64,000 nt of DNA from Hymenobacter nivis (GTDB lineage Bacteria; Bacteroidota; Bacteroidia; Cytophagales; Hymenobacteraceae), in contig NZ_RCYZ01000002.1 of NCBI RefSeq assembly GCF_006439025.1, positions 620,753-684,752 on the forward strand, given 5' to 3'. The notes under the pieces were generated by a model, which saw only the letters and a list, made by a program, of their open reading frames with translations, was not told where the DNA came from and ran no database searches. Below, in pieces: positions 1 to 8,700 of this stretch. Made by a program: the position numbers and the translations under genes. Position 1 is the stretch's first letter. Each line of letters starts with the position of its first letter.

Positions 1-213
1 CACCTGCCGCGTTTGCAGCAGCCGCCCGATGCCAAAGTCATCGACGCCCGCGTTGTTGCTGATACAGGTCAAGTCCTTCACGCCCAGGCGCAAAATCTCC
101 TGAATGGAATTTTCGGGGATGCCGCACAGGCCGAAGCCGCCCAGCATCAGGGTCATGCCGTCGGCCAGTCCCTGGAGGGCGGCCTGGGGGCCCTCAACTA
201 CTTTATTAATCAT
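1..213 (-). CDS. 3-oxoacid CoA-transferase subunit A (partial, runs off the left edge)
   Basis: The first 71 residues of a CoA-transferase alpha subunit (succinyl-CoA:3-ketoacid / acetoacetate type), which moves CoA between succinyl-CoA and a 3-oxoacid in ketone-body or branched-chain degradation. Seen: ATG at 213, then a glycine-rich stretch reading MLGGFGLCGIPE followed by the TCISNNAGVDDFG segment that is typical of the family's N-terminal nucleotide-like fold. The 3' part lies outside the window. The start overlaps the stop of the upstream secreted protein by four bases (ATGA), so the two are probably translationally coupled. The family call is firm; the exact substrate is inferred. Confidence 0.9.
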   Translation of the reverse strand, partial: MINKVVEGPQAALQGLADGMTLMLGGFGLCGIPENSIQEILRLGVKDLTCISNNAGVDDFGIGRLLQTRQV

Positions 214-1544
214 GGGCGGGCGGAAGCGGAAGCGCGGGTGGGAGGAGTAGAACGAGTGGGAGCCGCGGTACGAGCGGGGGCCGCGGCGCGGGCGGGGGCC
301 GGCGCGGGCGCAGGGGCCAACGTCACGGGCGGTACGTAGTTGAGGGGCAAAAATTCACCGATTTTCTCGAAAGCCCAGTACTCACCGGCCGACACGTCGA
401 ACGGGTTCACCAGCGAGCCGTTGGCCTGAATTTCGGCCTCCTGCCCTTGCAGCCGCAGCCGCGATACCTGCCGCAGGGCCGGGTAGGGCTTGGCCGTGGC
501 CCCCAGCGGCGACATCGGCCGGCCGTACTTGGGGTCGGGGGCCTCGCCGAAGTGGGCCACTTGCAGCTCGCCCGTGAAGCGCAGGTACACGTGCCGGCCG
601 TCGGCCGATACCTGGCGGATGCTGTCGATGGGCCGCGCTTCGGGGTACACCGTGGCCGTAACGGGCTGCGCCCGGCTCCACTTCCGCAGCGAGTCCTGCT
701 CGGGCTTGCTGAACGGGCCGTTGGGGCGCTGGGTGAGCAGGGTGCGGCGCAGGCTGTCGGTCAGGTCGAAGCGGTTATTCACCACCACGCGCACCTGCTG
801 GGTGAGGAAGCCCTCGGCCACCACGCGGTTGTCGTACACGCTTTTCAGGAAGTGGTTGAACGAGCCGTTGTAGGCCGCGGCGCGGTTGGCGGCCCACTGG
901 CGCTGCTGGCGCTCGTCGCGCGGGGTCATTTCTTCAAACACTGGCTCGCCATAAAAGCTCAGCGAGCCGTCCTCGTCGTTGCTGCTGAAGCGCATGCCGT
1001 AATACTTCACGTGGTAGCCCAGCGCGTCGTTGTCGATCTGCACAAACTTGCGCGAGCGGGCCGTCAGGTCCTTCGTCGAGTCGTTGTAGCTCACGATGAC
1101 GTCCTTGGGGTTCACGATGTGCGACTGGTCCGAAAACGCGGTGCGGCCCAGGAATTGGTCTGTGAATTTTTGGTACTCCTTGGGGTCGTTGGGCGTCGAT
1201 TCGACCACCACTTCGGCCAGTTGGTTGCCGGTGGCGGCCAGGGCCAGCGTAATCTGCTGGGGAGCATTGGTAATGGTTATCACCTGCTTAGCCAAGCGGT
1301 AGCCCACGTACGAGCCCACCACGCTGTAAGTACCCGTCGGCACTTTGGCAAACTCAAACTTGCCCAGCTCGTTGGTGGTGACGCCCAGAGTGGTATTGGC
1401 CAGAAACACGCTCGAAAACGCCAGCGGCTCGTGCGTCACCGAATCCTGCACCACGCCGCTGAGCTTGCCCTGGGCCCGGGCCGCGCCCAGGGCCCCCAGG
1501 CACAAGCAGGAAATTAGGAATAACCGCAAAATATTCATCGTCAA
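210..1544 (-). CDS. Secreted protein with carboxypeptidase-regulatory-like domain
   Basis: A 444-residue exported protein of unknown role. Residues 1-24 form a signal peptide ending AARA-Q. Residues about 27-105 are a carboxypeptidase regulatory-like beta-sandwich (GKLSGVVQDSVTHEPL, then TNELGKFEF), as found at the N-terminus of Bacteroidota outer-membrane proteins. The middle (about 115-400) resembles the uncharacterised part seen in such carboxypeptidase-like proteins. The last 40 residues are a low-complexity Ala/Pro/Arg/Thr tail. An ATG two codons downstream (1538) is an equally good start. Its stop overlaps the CoA-transferase start by 4 bases, an odd partner for an envelope protein. No TonB-receptor barrel is present. 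Confidence 0.8.
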   Translation of the reverse strand: MTMNILRLFLISCLCLGALGAARAQGKLSGVVQDSVTHEPLAFSSVFLANTTLGVTTNELGKFEFAKVPTGTYSVVGSYVGYRLAKQVITITNAPQQITLALAATGNQLAEVVVESTPNDPKEYQKFTDQFLGRTAFSDQSHIVNPKDVIVSYNDSTKDLTARSRKFVQIDNDALGYHVKYYGMRFSSNDEDGSLSFYGEPVFEEMTPRDERQQRQWAANRAAAYNGSFNHFLKSVYDNRVVAEGFLTQQVRVVVNNRFDLTDSLRRTLLTQRPNGPFSKPEQDSLRKWSRAQPVTATVYPEARPIDSIRQVSADGRHVYLRFTGELQVAHFGEAPDPKYGRPMSPLGATAKPYPALRQVSRLRLQGQEAEIQANGSLVNPFDVSAGEYWAFEKIGEFLPLNYVPPVTLAPAPAPAPARAAAPARTAAPTRSTPPTRASASARP

Positions 1545-1594
1545 AAGAATAGGTGGTAGATAAGGGAAGAGTAATTAAAGCGACAAAACAACGA

Positions 1595-2542
1595 CTATGC
1601 CAGCGCCGCCCGGGTGGCCTCGGCGTCCAGGGCGAGTTGGGCCTTGAGGGCGTCGAGGCCGTTGTATTTCTCCTCACCGCGCAGCCAGGCAACGAATTCT
1701 AGGGTCAGTAATTGTCCGTAGAGGTCGCCGCTGAAGTCGAGCAGGTTCACCTCAACGGTTTGGGCCAGGCCCGCCCCGATGGTGGGCCGCACCCCGATGC
1801 TGAGCATGCCTTGGTGCCGGGTGCCAGCCGCCGTGGTGGCCCACACCGCGTAGATGCCCTGGGCCGGCACCAGCTTCAGTGGTTCCTCAACGTGCAGATT
1901 GGCAGTGGGGTAGCCGATGGTGCGGCCCAGCTGCTGGCCCGTCACCACGCGGCCGGTCACGGGGTACTCGTAGCCCAGGTAGCGGGTGGCGGTGGCCACG
2001 TCGCGCCCGCGCAGCGCCGCCCGGATGCGGGTGCTGCTCACGCCCACGGCATCAATGTCGGCCCGCGGAATCTCTTCCACGCTGAAGCCGAAGCGGGCCG
2101 CGTGCTGGCTGAGGTAATCAAAGCCGCCCGCCCGGTCCTTGCCAAAGCGGTGGTCGTAGCCGATGACCAGGTGCCGGGTGCCCACGGTGTCGAGCAGCAG
2201 CTGCTGCACGTATTCTTCCGACGTCCACTGCGCGAATTCGCGGGTGAAGGGCACGATCAACAAGTAGTCGACGCCGAACGCGGCCAGGCGGGCAATGCGC
2301 TCGTCTAAGGTGTTGAGCAGTTGCAGCTCCAGTAGCTCGGGGTGCGAGGGTGGGGGCCCCAGCACCAAGCGCGGGTGCGGCCAGTAAGTGATGACCACTG
2401 CCGGCCCGCCCGCCGCGTCGGCCGCCTCGCGCAGCCGCGCCAGAATGCGCTGGTGCCCGCGGTGCACCCCGTCGAAGGTACCGCACGTGACGACGGCGTT
2501 TTGCAAGCGGGGGAAGTCGGCGGGGTCGCGGATAACAAGCAT
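1595..2542 (-). CDS. ribF: Bifunctional riboflavin kinase / FAD synthetase
   Basis: 315 residues, the normal length for the bacterial bifunctional enzyme that phosphorylates riboflavin to FMN and adenylates FMN to FAD in the cytoplasm. The N-terminal nucleotidyltransferase half carries the GTFDGVHRGH motif (residues 21-30) and a WPHPR motif near residue 60. The C-terminal kinase half (from about 185) carries GRVVTGQQLGRTIGYPTANL-type residues and a later SIGVRPTIG motif. It is the last gene of the uppP-truB-ribF run, 76 bases after truB. In many bacteria truB and ribF are neighbours, which supports both calls. Confidence 0.97.
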   Translation of the reverse strand: MLVIRDPADFPRLQNAVVTCGTFDGVHRGHQRILARLREAADAAGGPAVVITYWPHPRLVLGPPPSHPELLELQLLNTLDERIARLAAFGVDYLLIVPFTREFAQWTSEEYVQQLLLDTVGTRHLVIGYDHRFGKDRAGGFDYLSQHAARFGFSVEEIPRADIDAVGVSSTRIRAALRGRDVATATRYLGYEYPVTGRVVTGQQLGRTIGYPTANLHVEEPLKLVPAQGIYAVWATTAAGTRHQGMLSIGVRPTIGAGLAQTVEVNLLDFSGDLYGQLLTLEFVAWLRGEEKYNGLDALKAQLALDAEATRAALA

Positions 2543-2618
2543 ATAAACCGGGCGGCGTGGTAACGAAGCTGCAAAATTCGCCCGTAATCGGCAATGCGCC
2601 GCGTTTTTTTCCGGCGGG

Positions 2619-3419
2619 CTACGCCGGGCCGTCGGTGGGGGCCCCAGCGGCTTGCTGGGCGGCGTAAAAATCGAGGCCGGCGCGGGCCGGGCGGGGGCCC
2701 CCGCGGCGGGGGCGCGCCTCGGCCACGGGGCCCTCGGGGCGGGGCGGGGCCAGGGCCAGCACGTCGGCCAGCGTCAGGGCGTCCTCCACCCGGTAGGCGC
2801 CGATGCGGGTGCGCCGCAGGGCCGTGAGGTGGGCCCCCGCGCCCAAGGCCGCGCCCAGGTCGCGGGCCAGGCTGCGGATGTAGGTGCCCTTGGAGCACAC
2901 CACCCGGAAATCGACCTCGGGCAGCGCGATGCGCGTCAGTTCGAAGGCCTTAATGGTGACAGTCTTAGCTTTAATTTCTGCCTCCTGGCCTTTGCGGGCC
3001 AGCTCGTAGGCGCGCTTGCCATCGATTTTCACGGCCGAGTACAGCGGCGGCGTCTGCTGGATTTCGCCCACGAACTGTGCGGCGGCGGCTTGGATGTCGG
3101 CTTCGGTGAGGTGCGCGTAGGGCCCCTCGGCGTCCACGGCGGTTTCGAGGTCGAAGCTAGGGGTGGTTTGGCCGAGGCGGAAGGTGCCGGTGTACTCCTT
3201 TTCCTGGGCCTGAATCTGGTCGATTTCCTTGGTCTTCTTGCCCGTGCAGAGGATGAGCAGGCCGGTGGCCAAGGGGTCGAGGGTGCCGGCGTGGCCGATT
3301 TTGCGGATGCGCAGCGCGTTTTTCAGCTTGCGCACGCCGTCGAACGACGACCAGGTGAGGGGTTTGTCGAAGAGCAGGATTTCGCCCGCGTCGAAGTCAA
3401 ATTCAGCCAAATCTTTCAC
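2619..3419 (-). CDS. truB: tRNA pseudouridine(55) synthase
   Basis: Isomerises U55 of the tRNA T-loop to pseudouridine. 266 residues. The catalytic loop [12 protein letters not shown] (residues 42-53) places the nucleophilic Asp at 48; [16 protein letters not shown] and the later [15 protein letters not shown] are the other family signatures. The start is a GTG at 3419, two bases after the uppP stop, so uppP and truB form one transcript. The C-terminal 35 residues are a Pro/Arg/Gly-rich extension beyond the usual core and are encoded by GGGGCCC-rich DNA. Confidence 0.96.
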   Translation of the reverse strand: MKDLAEFDFDAGEILLFDKPLTWSSFDGVRKLKNALRIRKIGHAGTLDPLATGLLILCTGKKTKEIDQIQAQEKEYTGTFRLGQTTPSFDLETAVDAEGPYAHLTEADIQAAAAQFVGEIQQTPPLYSAVKIDGKRAYELARKGQEAEIKAKTVTIKAFELTRIALPEVDFRVVCSKGTYIRSLARDLGAALGAGAHLTALRRTRIGAYRVEDALTLADVLALAPPRPEGPVAEARPRRGGPRPARAGLDFYAAQQAAGAPTDGPA

Positions 3420-3421
3420 AA

Positions 3422-4252
3422 TTAAACCAGTTGCAGGTTCACGCCTAGGCCGATGAGCAGCAGCAGCAGCCCGCCCACGATGATGCGGTAAATGCCAAAG
3501 GCGCGGAAGCCGTACTTGGCCACGAAGCCCACAAACAGCCGGATGGCCAGCAGTGCCACCACGAACGCCACCACGTTGCCCAGCACCAAGAGCTTGATTT
3601 CCTGGCCCGAAAAAAGCTGGCCGATGCTGACGCCGTGGGTTTTGGCTTCCTTGTAAAAGTCGTACAAGTCCTTCGCTGCCGCGGCCGTCATGGTGGGCAT
3701 GGCCAGGAAAAACGCAAACTCGGCCGCCGCCTTACGCGTCAGCTTCTGGGTGAGGCCCCCGATGATGGTGGCAGCCGAGCGGCTCACGCCCGGCACCACG
3801 GCCAAGCACTGGAACAGGCCGATGATCAAGGCTTCCTTCCAGCTCGGGTTGGTGACGGGGTGGCCGCCTTTTTTGGAGTCTTCCTGCGGAAACCACCGGT
3901 CCACGAACAGCAGCACCACGCCGCCGAGCAGCAGCATGGCCCCCACGGTGGTCACGGATTCGAGCAGCGCGTCGATGTGCTTTTTCAGCAGCAAGCCCAC
4001 CACCACAATGGGCAGAAAGGCCACCAACAGCTTGAGGTAGAAGTCGAAGCTCTGGAAAAACCGCTTCCAATAAACCACCAGCACCGAGAGGATGGCCCCG
4101 AGCTGAATGACCACCAGGTAGAGCTTGGCAAACGGCGTCATCTGGACGCCCAGCAGGGCCGAGGCGATGATCATGTGCCCGGTGCTGGACACGGGCAGAA
4201 ACTCGGTGATGCCCTCCACGATGGCGAGGAGCAGGGCGTGCCAGTAAGTCAT
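3422..4252 (-). CDS. uppP: Undecaprenyl-diphosphate phosphatase
   Basis: Integral membrane phosphatase that recycles undecaprenyl pyrophosphate, the lipid carrier for peptidoglycan and surface polysaccharides. The signatures [14 protein letters not shown] (residues 13-26) and [13 protein letters not shown] are both present, with about eight hydrophobic segments. I take the ATG at 4252 (MTYWHALLL) as start; an in-frame ATG seven codons upstream at 4273 is possible but adds an atypical MPIDYCI. The length of 276 residues fits the family. The gene lies 102 bases downstream of the DUF3098 gene and two bases upstream of truB. Confidence 0.96.
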   Translation of the reverse strand: MTYWHALLLAIVEGITEFLPVSSTGHMIIASALLGVQMTPFAKLYLVVIQLGAILSVLVVYWKRFFQSFDFYLKLLVAFLPIVVVGLLLKKHIDALLESVTTVGAMLLLGGVVLLFVDRWFPQEDSKKGGHPVTNPSWKEALIIGLFQCLAVVPGVSRSAATIIGGLTQKLTRKAAAEFAFFLAMPTMTAAAAKDLYDFYKEAKTHGVSIGQLFSGQEIKLLVLGNVVAFVVALLAIRLFVGFVAKYGFRAFGIYRIIVGGLLLLLIGLGVNLQLV

Positions 4253-4354
4253 TATGCAGTAATCAATTGGCAAATATCGGGACGCTATTGTCCGGCTCTT
4301 AGGGCCCCGGAACGAACGCCGCTGCTGGGCACCCCGGGGCCTACCGAACCAGGA

Positions 4355-4690
4355 TTAAAGGCGTTTGTAGGTGGGCTTGGCCGTGGGCGCGGGGCCGGGG
4401 GCGGGGGCCGCTGGGGCCCCCACCGGGGCCGTGGGGCTGAGGGTAAAGGCCGTGGGCGCGGGCGGCGCGTCGCCGCGGCTCACCACTGCCGAATCGTCGC
4501 GCACCAAGATGGCGGCAAACTCTACCAGGAAGCCGGCGATGAGCAGCAGGGGCCCCAGGGTGATGCCCAGGAAGTCTTCGCCGTAGTTTTCCTTGTCGCC
4601 GAACATCATCGTGACGAAGCCCACGGCCAGGATAACCAGGCCGATGCCCATGAGGCGGTAATTGCGGGGGCCGAAAGCAAATCGTTGCAT
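4355..4690 (-). CDS. DUF3098 small membrane protein
   Basis: 111 residues with two hydrophobic segments (about 13-32 and 46-65) separated by a short loop (MMFGDKENYGEDFLG), matching the DUF3098 family, which in Bacteroidota is normally encoded directly after ftsX. The C-terminal 45 residues are an Ala/Pro-rich tail probably in the cytoplasm. The gap to ftsX upstream is nine bases, so they are co-transcribed. No biochemical function is known; the constant link with ftsX suggests a role in division or the FtsEX complex (inference). Confidence 0.88.
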   Translation of the reverse strand: MQRFAFGPRNYRLMGIGLVILAVGFVTMMFGDKENYGEDFLGITLGPLLLIAGFLVEFAAILVRDDSAVVSRGDAPPAPTAFTLSPTAPVGAPAAPAPGPAPTAKPTYKRL

Positions 4691-4699
4691 AAGAGCGGG

Positions 4700-5584
4700 T
4701 TAGTACAGGTCGTCGAGCGACCCTTTGAGGTATTTATTAACGGCCCAGTAGGCGCTGAAAAAGCCGATGACCACGCCCAGGCCCACCACGGCCAGCAGCA
4801 GGGCCCCGATGAGCACATCGTCGCGCAGCTGGCGCAGCGGCACCACTTCGAGGTAGGCGTACTGCAACAGCGCCACCAGCGCCAGCGCCGCCAGCCCGCC
4901 GCTGGCAAAGCCCTGCCAGGTGGCGCGCCGCAGGAAGGGGCCCCGGATAAAGAACCGCGTGGCGCCCACCAGTTGCATGGAGCGGATGAGAAAGCGCTGC
5001 GAAAAAATGGCCAGCTTGATGGTGTTGTTAATCAGCACCACCACGGCCCCCACCAGCACCGCCGCAAAGCCCAGCAGCACGAGGCTCACCTGCGTCAGGT
5101 TGGCGTTGATGCTGGCAAACAAGTCGCGCGGGTACTGCACCTCGAACACGCCGCGCTGGCCCCGCAGGCCGCGCTGGAGCTGCCCCAGGTGGAGCGTATC
5201 GGTGTAGTCGGGTCGGATTTTGAGGGCGTAGGCGTCGCGCAGCGGGTTGTCGTCGAGGAACTGGCGGAAGTCTTCGCCGGTGCTTTGCAGCAGTTGCCGG
5301 GCCCCATCCTCCTTGCTGATGAAGCGGATGGCGGGGCGGCCGCCCTGTTCGGCCACGCCGGGCTGGCGGCCCAGGTCCTGCTGCAGGCGCAGCAGCTCGG
5401 TTTCGGGCAGGTTGCGCTCCAGGTACACCTGCACCTCTAGGTTTTCGCGCACGGCCTCGCTCAGCTTGTGGGCGTGCAGCAGCAGCAGGCCAAACAGCCC
5501 CACCACCACCAGGGCCAGCGTGATGCTGAACACCACCAGAAACGTGGGGTAGGAGCCGAGTTTTTTCTTCTGAACGGGGGGCAT
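4700..5584 (-). CDS. ftsX: Cell division protein FtsX (permease-like)
   Basis: Membrane subunit of the FtsEX ABC complex that couples division to peptidoglycan hydrolase activation. The protein has a first membrane segment at about 15-37, a periplasmic extracellular loop domain (about 40-165), and three C-terminal membrane segments forming the FtsX permease domain (NNTIKLAIFSQRFLIRSMQLVGA). The track-style start three codons upstream would overlap a CAAAGGTA (TACCTTTG on this strand) -7 box, so I choose ATG 5584, giving 294 residues and an essentially leaderless mRNA. ftsE is not in this window, which is usual for Bacteroidota. Confidence 0.93.
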   Translation of the reverse strand: MPPVQKKKLGSYPTFLVVFSITLALVVVGLFGLLLLHAHKLSEAVRENLEVQVYLERNLPETELLRLQQDLGRQPGVAEQGGRPAIRFISKEDGARQLLQSTGEDFRQFLDDNPLRDAYALKIRPDYTDTLHLGQLQRGLRGQRGVFEVQYPRDLFASINANLTQVSLVLLGFAAVLVGAVVVLINNTIKLAIFSQRFLIRSMQLVGATRFFIRGPFLRRATWQGFASGGLAALALVALLQYAYLEVVPLRQLRDDVLIGALLLAVVGLGVVIGFFSAYWAVNKYLKGSLDDLY

Positions 5585-5590
5585 GGGCCG

Positions 5591-5598
5591 CAAAGGTA
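5591..5598 (-). promoter_or_regulatory. -7 box of the ftsX operon
   Basis: Reads TACCTTTG on the minus strand, a perfect TAnnTTTG box of the Bacteroidota primary sigma factor. It ends seven bases before the ftsX ATG, so transcription should begin at or next to the start codon. Confidence 0.6.
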
Positions 5599-5617
5599 GC
5601 CCCGGCGGTCATTCTGG

Positions 5618-5725
5618 GCATTTAACAGTTACCAATTACTATTTAACAATCGCCCCAGGGACAGTTGCATAGCAATTGGGGCCCTGTAAACGACTGTTAA
5701 ATGTTAATTGGTAGCTGTTAAATGC
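5618..5725. repeat. Heptad-periodic imperfect palindrome (108 bp)
   Basis: Left arm 5618-5652 and right arm 5691-5725 are inverted copies (35 bases, four mismatches) around a 38-base centre. From 5621 the sequence falls into 7-base units (TTTAACA GTTACCA, later TAAATGT TAATTGG), and the two arms are in phase, ten units apart. It is AT-rich in a GC-rich genome and sits between the tamB stop and the ftsX promoter. It resembles short tandemly repeated heptamer elements known from cyanobacteria and other bacteria; family membership is inference. Confidence 0.75.
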
Positions 5726-5731
5726 AATGCC

Positions 5732-8700
5732 TTACAGCGTGGTGCGCGGGTCATTTTCCACGCTCAGCACCTGTTTGCTGTCGCGGGCGCGCTGCCGGTT
5801 GCGCTCACTGGCCTTCGGGTTTTTGCGGCTGAACAGTTCCCCGAACGAGTCGAACTGCTCGGTGTGGAGCAGCGAGAGGCCGGCGCGGGGCTGGTTGATG
5901 GTTTCCAGGTCGCGGGGCGTGGTTTCGTAGCGCAGCTTAGCCCGGAACTTCCCGTCGGGGCGCAGGTAATACTCCAAGCTGAGGTCGCCGAGCAGCGAGG
6001 CCTGGCCCGAGGAGTTGGCCAGCACGGTGCCGCTGGTGCTGCCGGGTGTGGCCAGGCCGGCGTTGCTCGTGAAGCCGCCCTCGCGCGTGACGCGCAGGCG
6101 GCCCCCCAGCAGCGAGTAGCTCAAGCGCACTTGCAGGGCCTGGAGCTGGTCGGCGGTGAGGCCGTTGATGTTGAAGTCGATTTCCAGGTTCTGGTCAATC
6201 TGCGACGTTAGCAGCCCGAGTTGGGTGCTCAAAATCTGGCCCAACGAGTTCTGAACCGTATTGTCCTGGCCCCGGATGGAGAGCTGCGTGAACGCGCCGA
6301 TGGGGGCCAGCTGCTTGAATACCAACAAACTAAATACCTGCCGGTTCAGCTCTTGCTCGTCATTGCGCAGCGAGGTGGTAAAGGCTGCTAGGTCGCCCTG
6401 CAAGGTACCCGGCGCGTCGTTGAACTCCAGCCCCAGCTTGATGGCTGGCAGCAGCAGGGGCCCCGTCAGGTTCATCACGGCCGTGACGGGCACCACGGCG
6501 GCGCCGTTGGAGCTGCCGCCCAGCACGGGGGCCAGCGACGTGCGCTGGGTATAGATGGCCGTCACGTTCATTTCGCCGGCCAGCGGGTCGCCGTTCCAGG
6601 AAATAACGCCGCCCGGCCGCACCACAAACTCCTTGTTTACCAGGCCCTGCAAGGTGAAGTTGTAGGCCCCGCGCACAATCTCCACCTGGCCGTACATATT
6701 GAAGTCGCCGCGCGTGTCGATGTTCAGGCGCAGCTGCCCGGTCGCCGAGCCCCGAATCACGTCGCCGGTGCTCTCGTCGAGCAGAATTTCCAGGTAGGCA
6801 TCCGGCGTCACGGTCAGGTTGAAGTCGAGCTTGAGGCCCGACAGGTCCACCTTATCGACGGCCGCGACGGGTATTTTTTTGGTGCGGACCGTGTCGGCCA
6901 CGTTGTGGTTCACGAACTTGATGTAGCTGGCCTTCTCGGCCTTGGCGGCGTTGTCGAGGGGCAGCGAGAGGCGCGTACCGGCCTCGCTCGTGGCCCGCAC
7001 CACCACCGACAGGTCATCGACAGGCCCTGTCACGCGGGCCGTGCCGGTAGCGTATGCCGTGCCGAAGTACAGGTCGTTGTCTTTGCGAATGGTGTTGAGC
7101 ACCTGCATCTTGCGGAAGTTGGCCGCAATATTCAGGCGCATGTCCTGGAACTGGTGGTGGGTAATCACGCCGTCCACCACGCCCTGGTTGCCCAGCGGGT
7201 CGCGCAGCTTCACGTCGCGGAACGTGATGTCGTTGAGCGTGAAGCTGATGCGGTCGGCAAAGGTGTACGTCGTGCCCAGGTAGCCGAAGGTGAAGCGGCC
7301 GTCGCGCACGTCTACAGCGCCCACCAGGTTGGGGGCCGCAAACTTGCCCGTGAGCCAGAGCGTGCCGCGCCCGGTGCCGCCCAGGTCGCGCATCAGCGTG
7401 CCCAGGAAGGGCTGGGCCAGCACCACTGGCGCGTCGTTCAGCGTGCCGGTGAGGTTGAGCTGCTGCTCGGCGCTGCCCGGGGCCAGGTAGCCGCCCACCG
7501 TCAGCACCGACTGCCCTTCGCGGGCCACGTCGAGGTCCACGCCCAGGCGGCCGAGGCGGTCGTCCCAGGCCCCCGTGCCTTTCACCTGTCCAATCAGCGT
7601 GCCTTGGTAGGTGAGGGTGTCCACGGCCAGGGTGGTGCTCAGGGCCAGGGGCCCGTACACGCCGCGCACCGTGCCCGTGGCGTTCAAGCGGCCCCCCAGC
7701 TTCTGGTTGGAGAGGCCGTTGAGGGTGGCCAGCTGGAAGTCTCGGATGGTGAGCTGCAGGGGTGGCTTGGTGGCATCGGGCGAGATGAAGCCTTGGGCCC
7801 CAATGAATTGGGCGCCGTTGCTCAGCGTCAGGTTCTTCACGTCGAAGGCCCGGCCGTAGTCCGAAATCCGCACCGAGTTATCGGCCGCAATGGTCCATTC
7901 CTTGTCCAGGATGTGCACGCCCGACTGCCGGAACACCACTTCCACTGCCCGCGGCAGGAAGGCCAGCGAGCCGTTGATGGCCGCCCGGTTAGTGGTGCCA
8001 GTTTGGGCCAGGGAGGTCGAAAAGTTGATTTTCTGCTGGTCCCACACGCCTTCCAGCACGAAGCCCTCGGTGGGCCCCAGCGTGGGCAGCACCTGCCGGG
8101 CCGACGTGACGCTGGCCTGGGCCAGCACCTCGGGCTGGTACGGCAGCTTGGAGGTGGTGAAATCCAGGTTGTTGTCCACCGTGAACACGGGGCCGTAGCG
8201 AAGGCTGTCGAGGTGGCCCCCGAACTGGAAAATCGACGTTTCGCCGCTGCGGAACGAGCCGTCGAAGCGGCTGCCGTCGGCCACCGCCAGCTCGGGCACA
8301 AACAGCTGGAGCACGGGGTTGGCGCGCTTCAACTGCACCAGGAAATCGACCTCGTAGGTAGCCAGCCGGCGCTGGCGCTTGCGCTGGTAGTAGGCCGCGG
8401 TGGCGGCGGCGTTGCTCTCAAAGTTGAGGCGGTACTCGGTCACCAGCGTTTGCACGTCCTGCACCACGGCCGCGGTGCTGAACGTGCCGGAAGCACTGGC
8501 ATTCAAGGCCTCCGAGCGCAGGCTCACGCGTCGCTCGTTGCGCTGGTTGCGGGTGCTCACCAAGTCCAGCGTGTCGAGGGCCAGGCGGCGGCCGCGGAGG
8601 GTGAAGCGCGAGTGGCGTAGGTAGGCGTGGCCCAGCAGCGAGTCGAGCTCTACGCCGCGCATCTGCACGTCGGCGGTAGTGGACACCACCAGCGGCACGC

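Noticed and set aside
3635..5440. Plus-strand open frame of 601 codons over uppP, DUF3098 and ftsX
   Set aside because: It is antisense to three well-conserved genes, His/Gln-rich and without domains; high GC lowers stop frequency on the opposite strand.
6905..8620. Long plus-strand open frame inside tamB
   Set aside because: It has the same high-GC antisense character (His/Val/Gln/Ala-rich), and the tamB frame explains the conservation.
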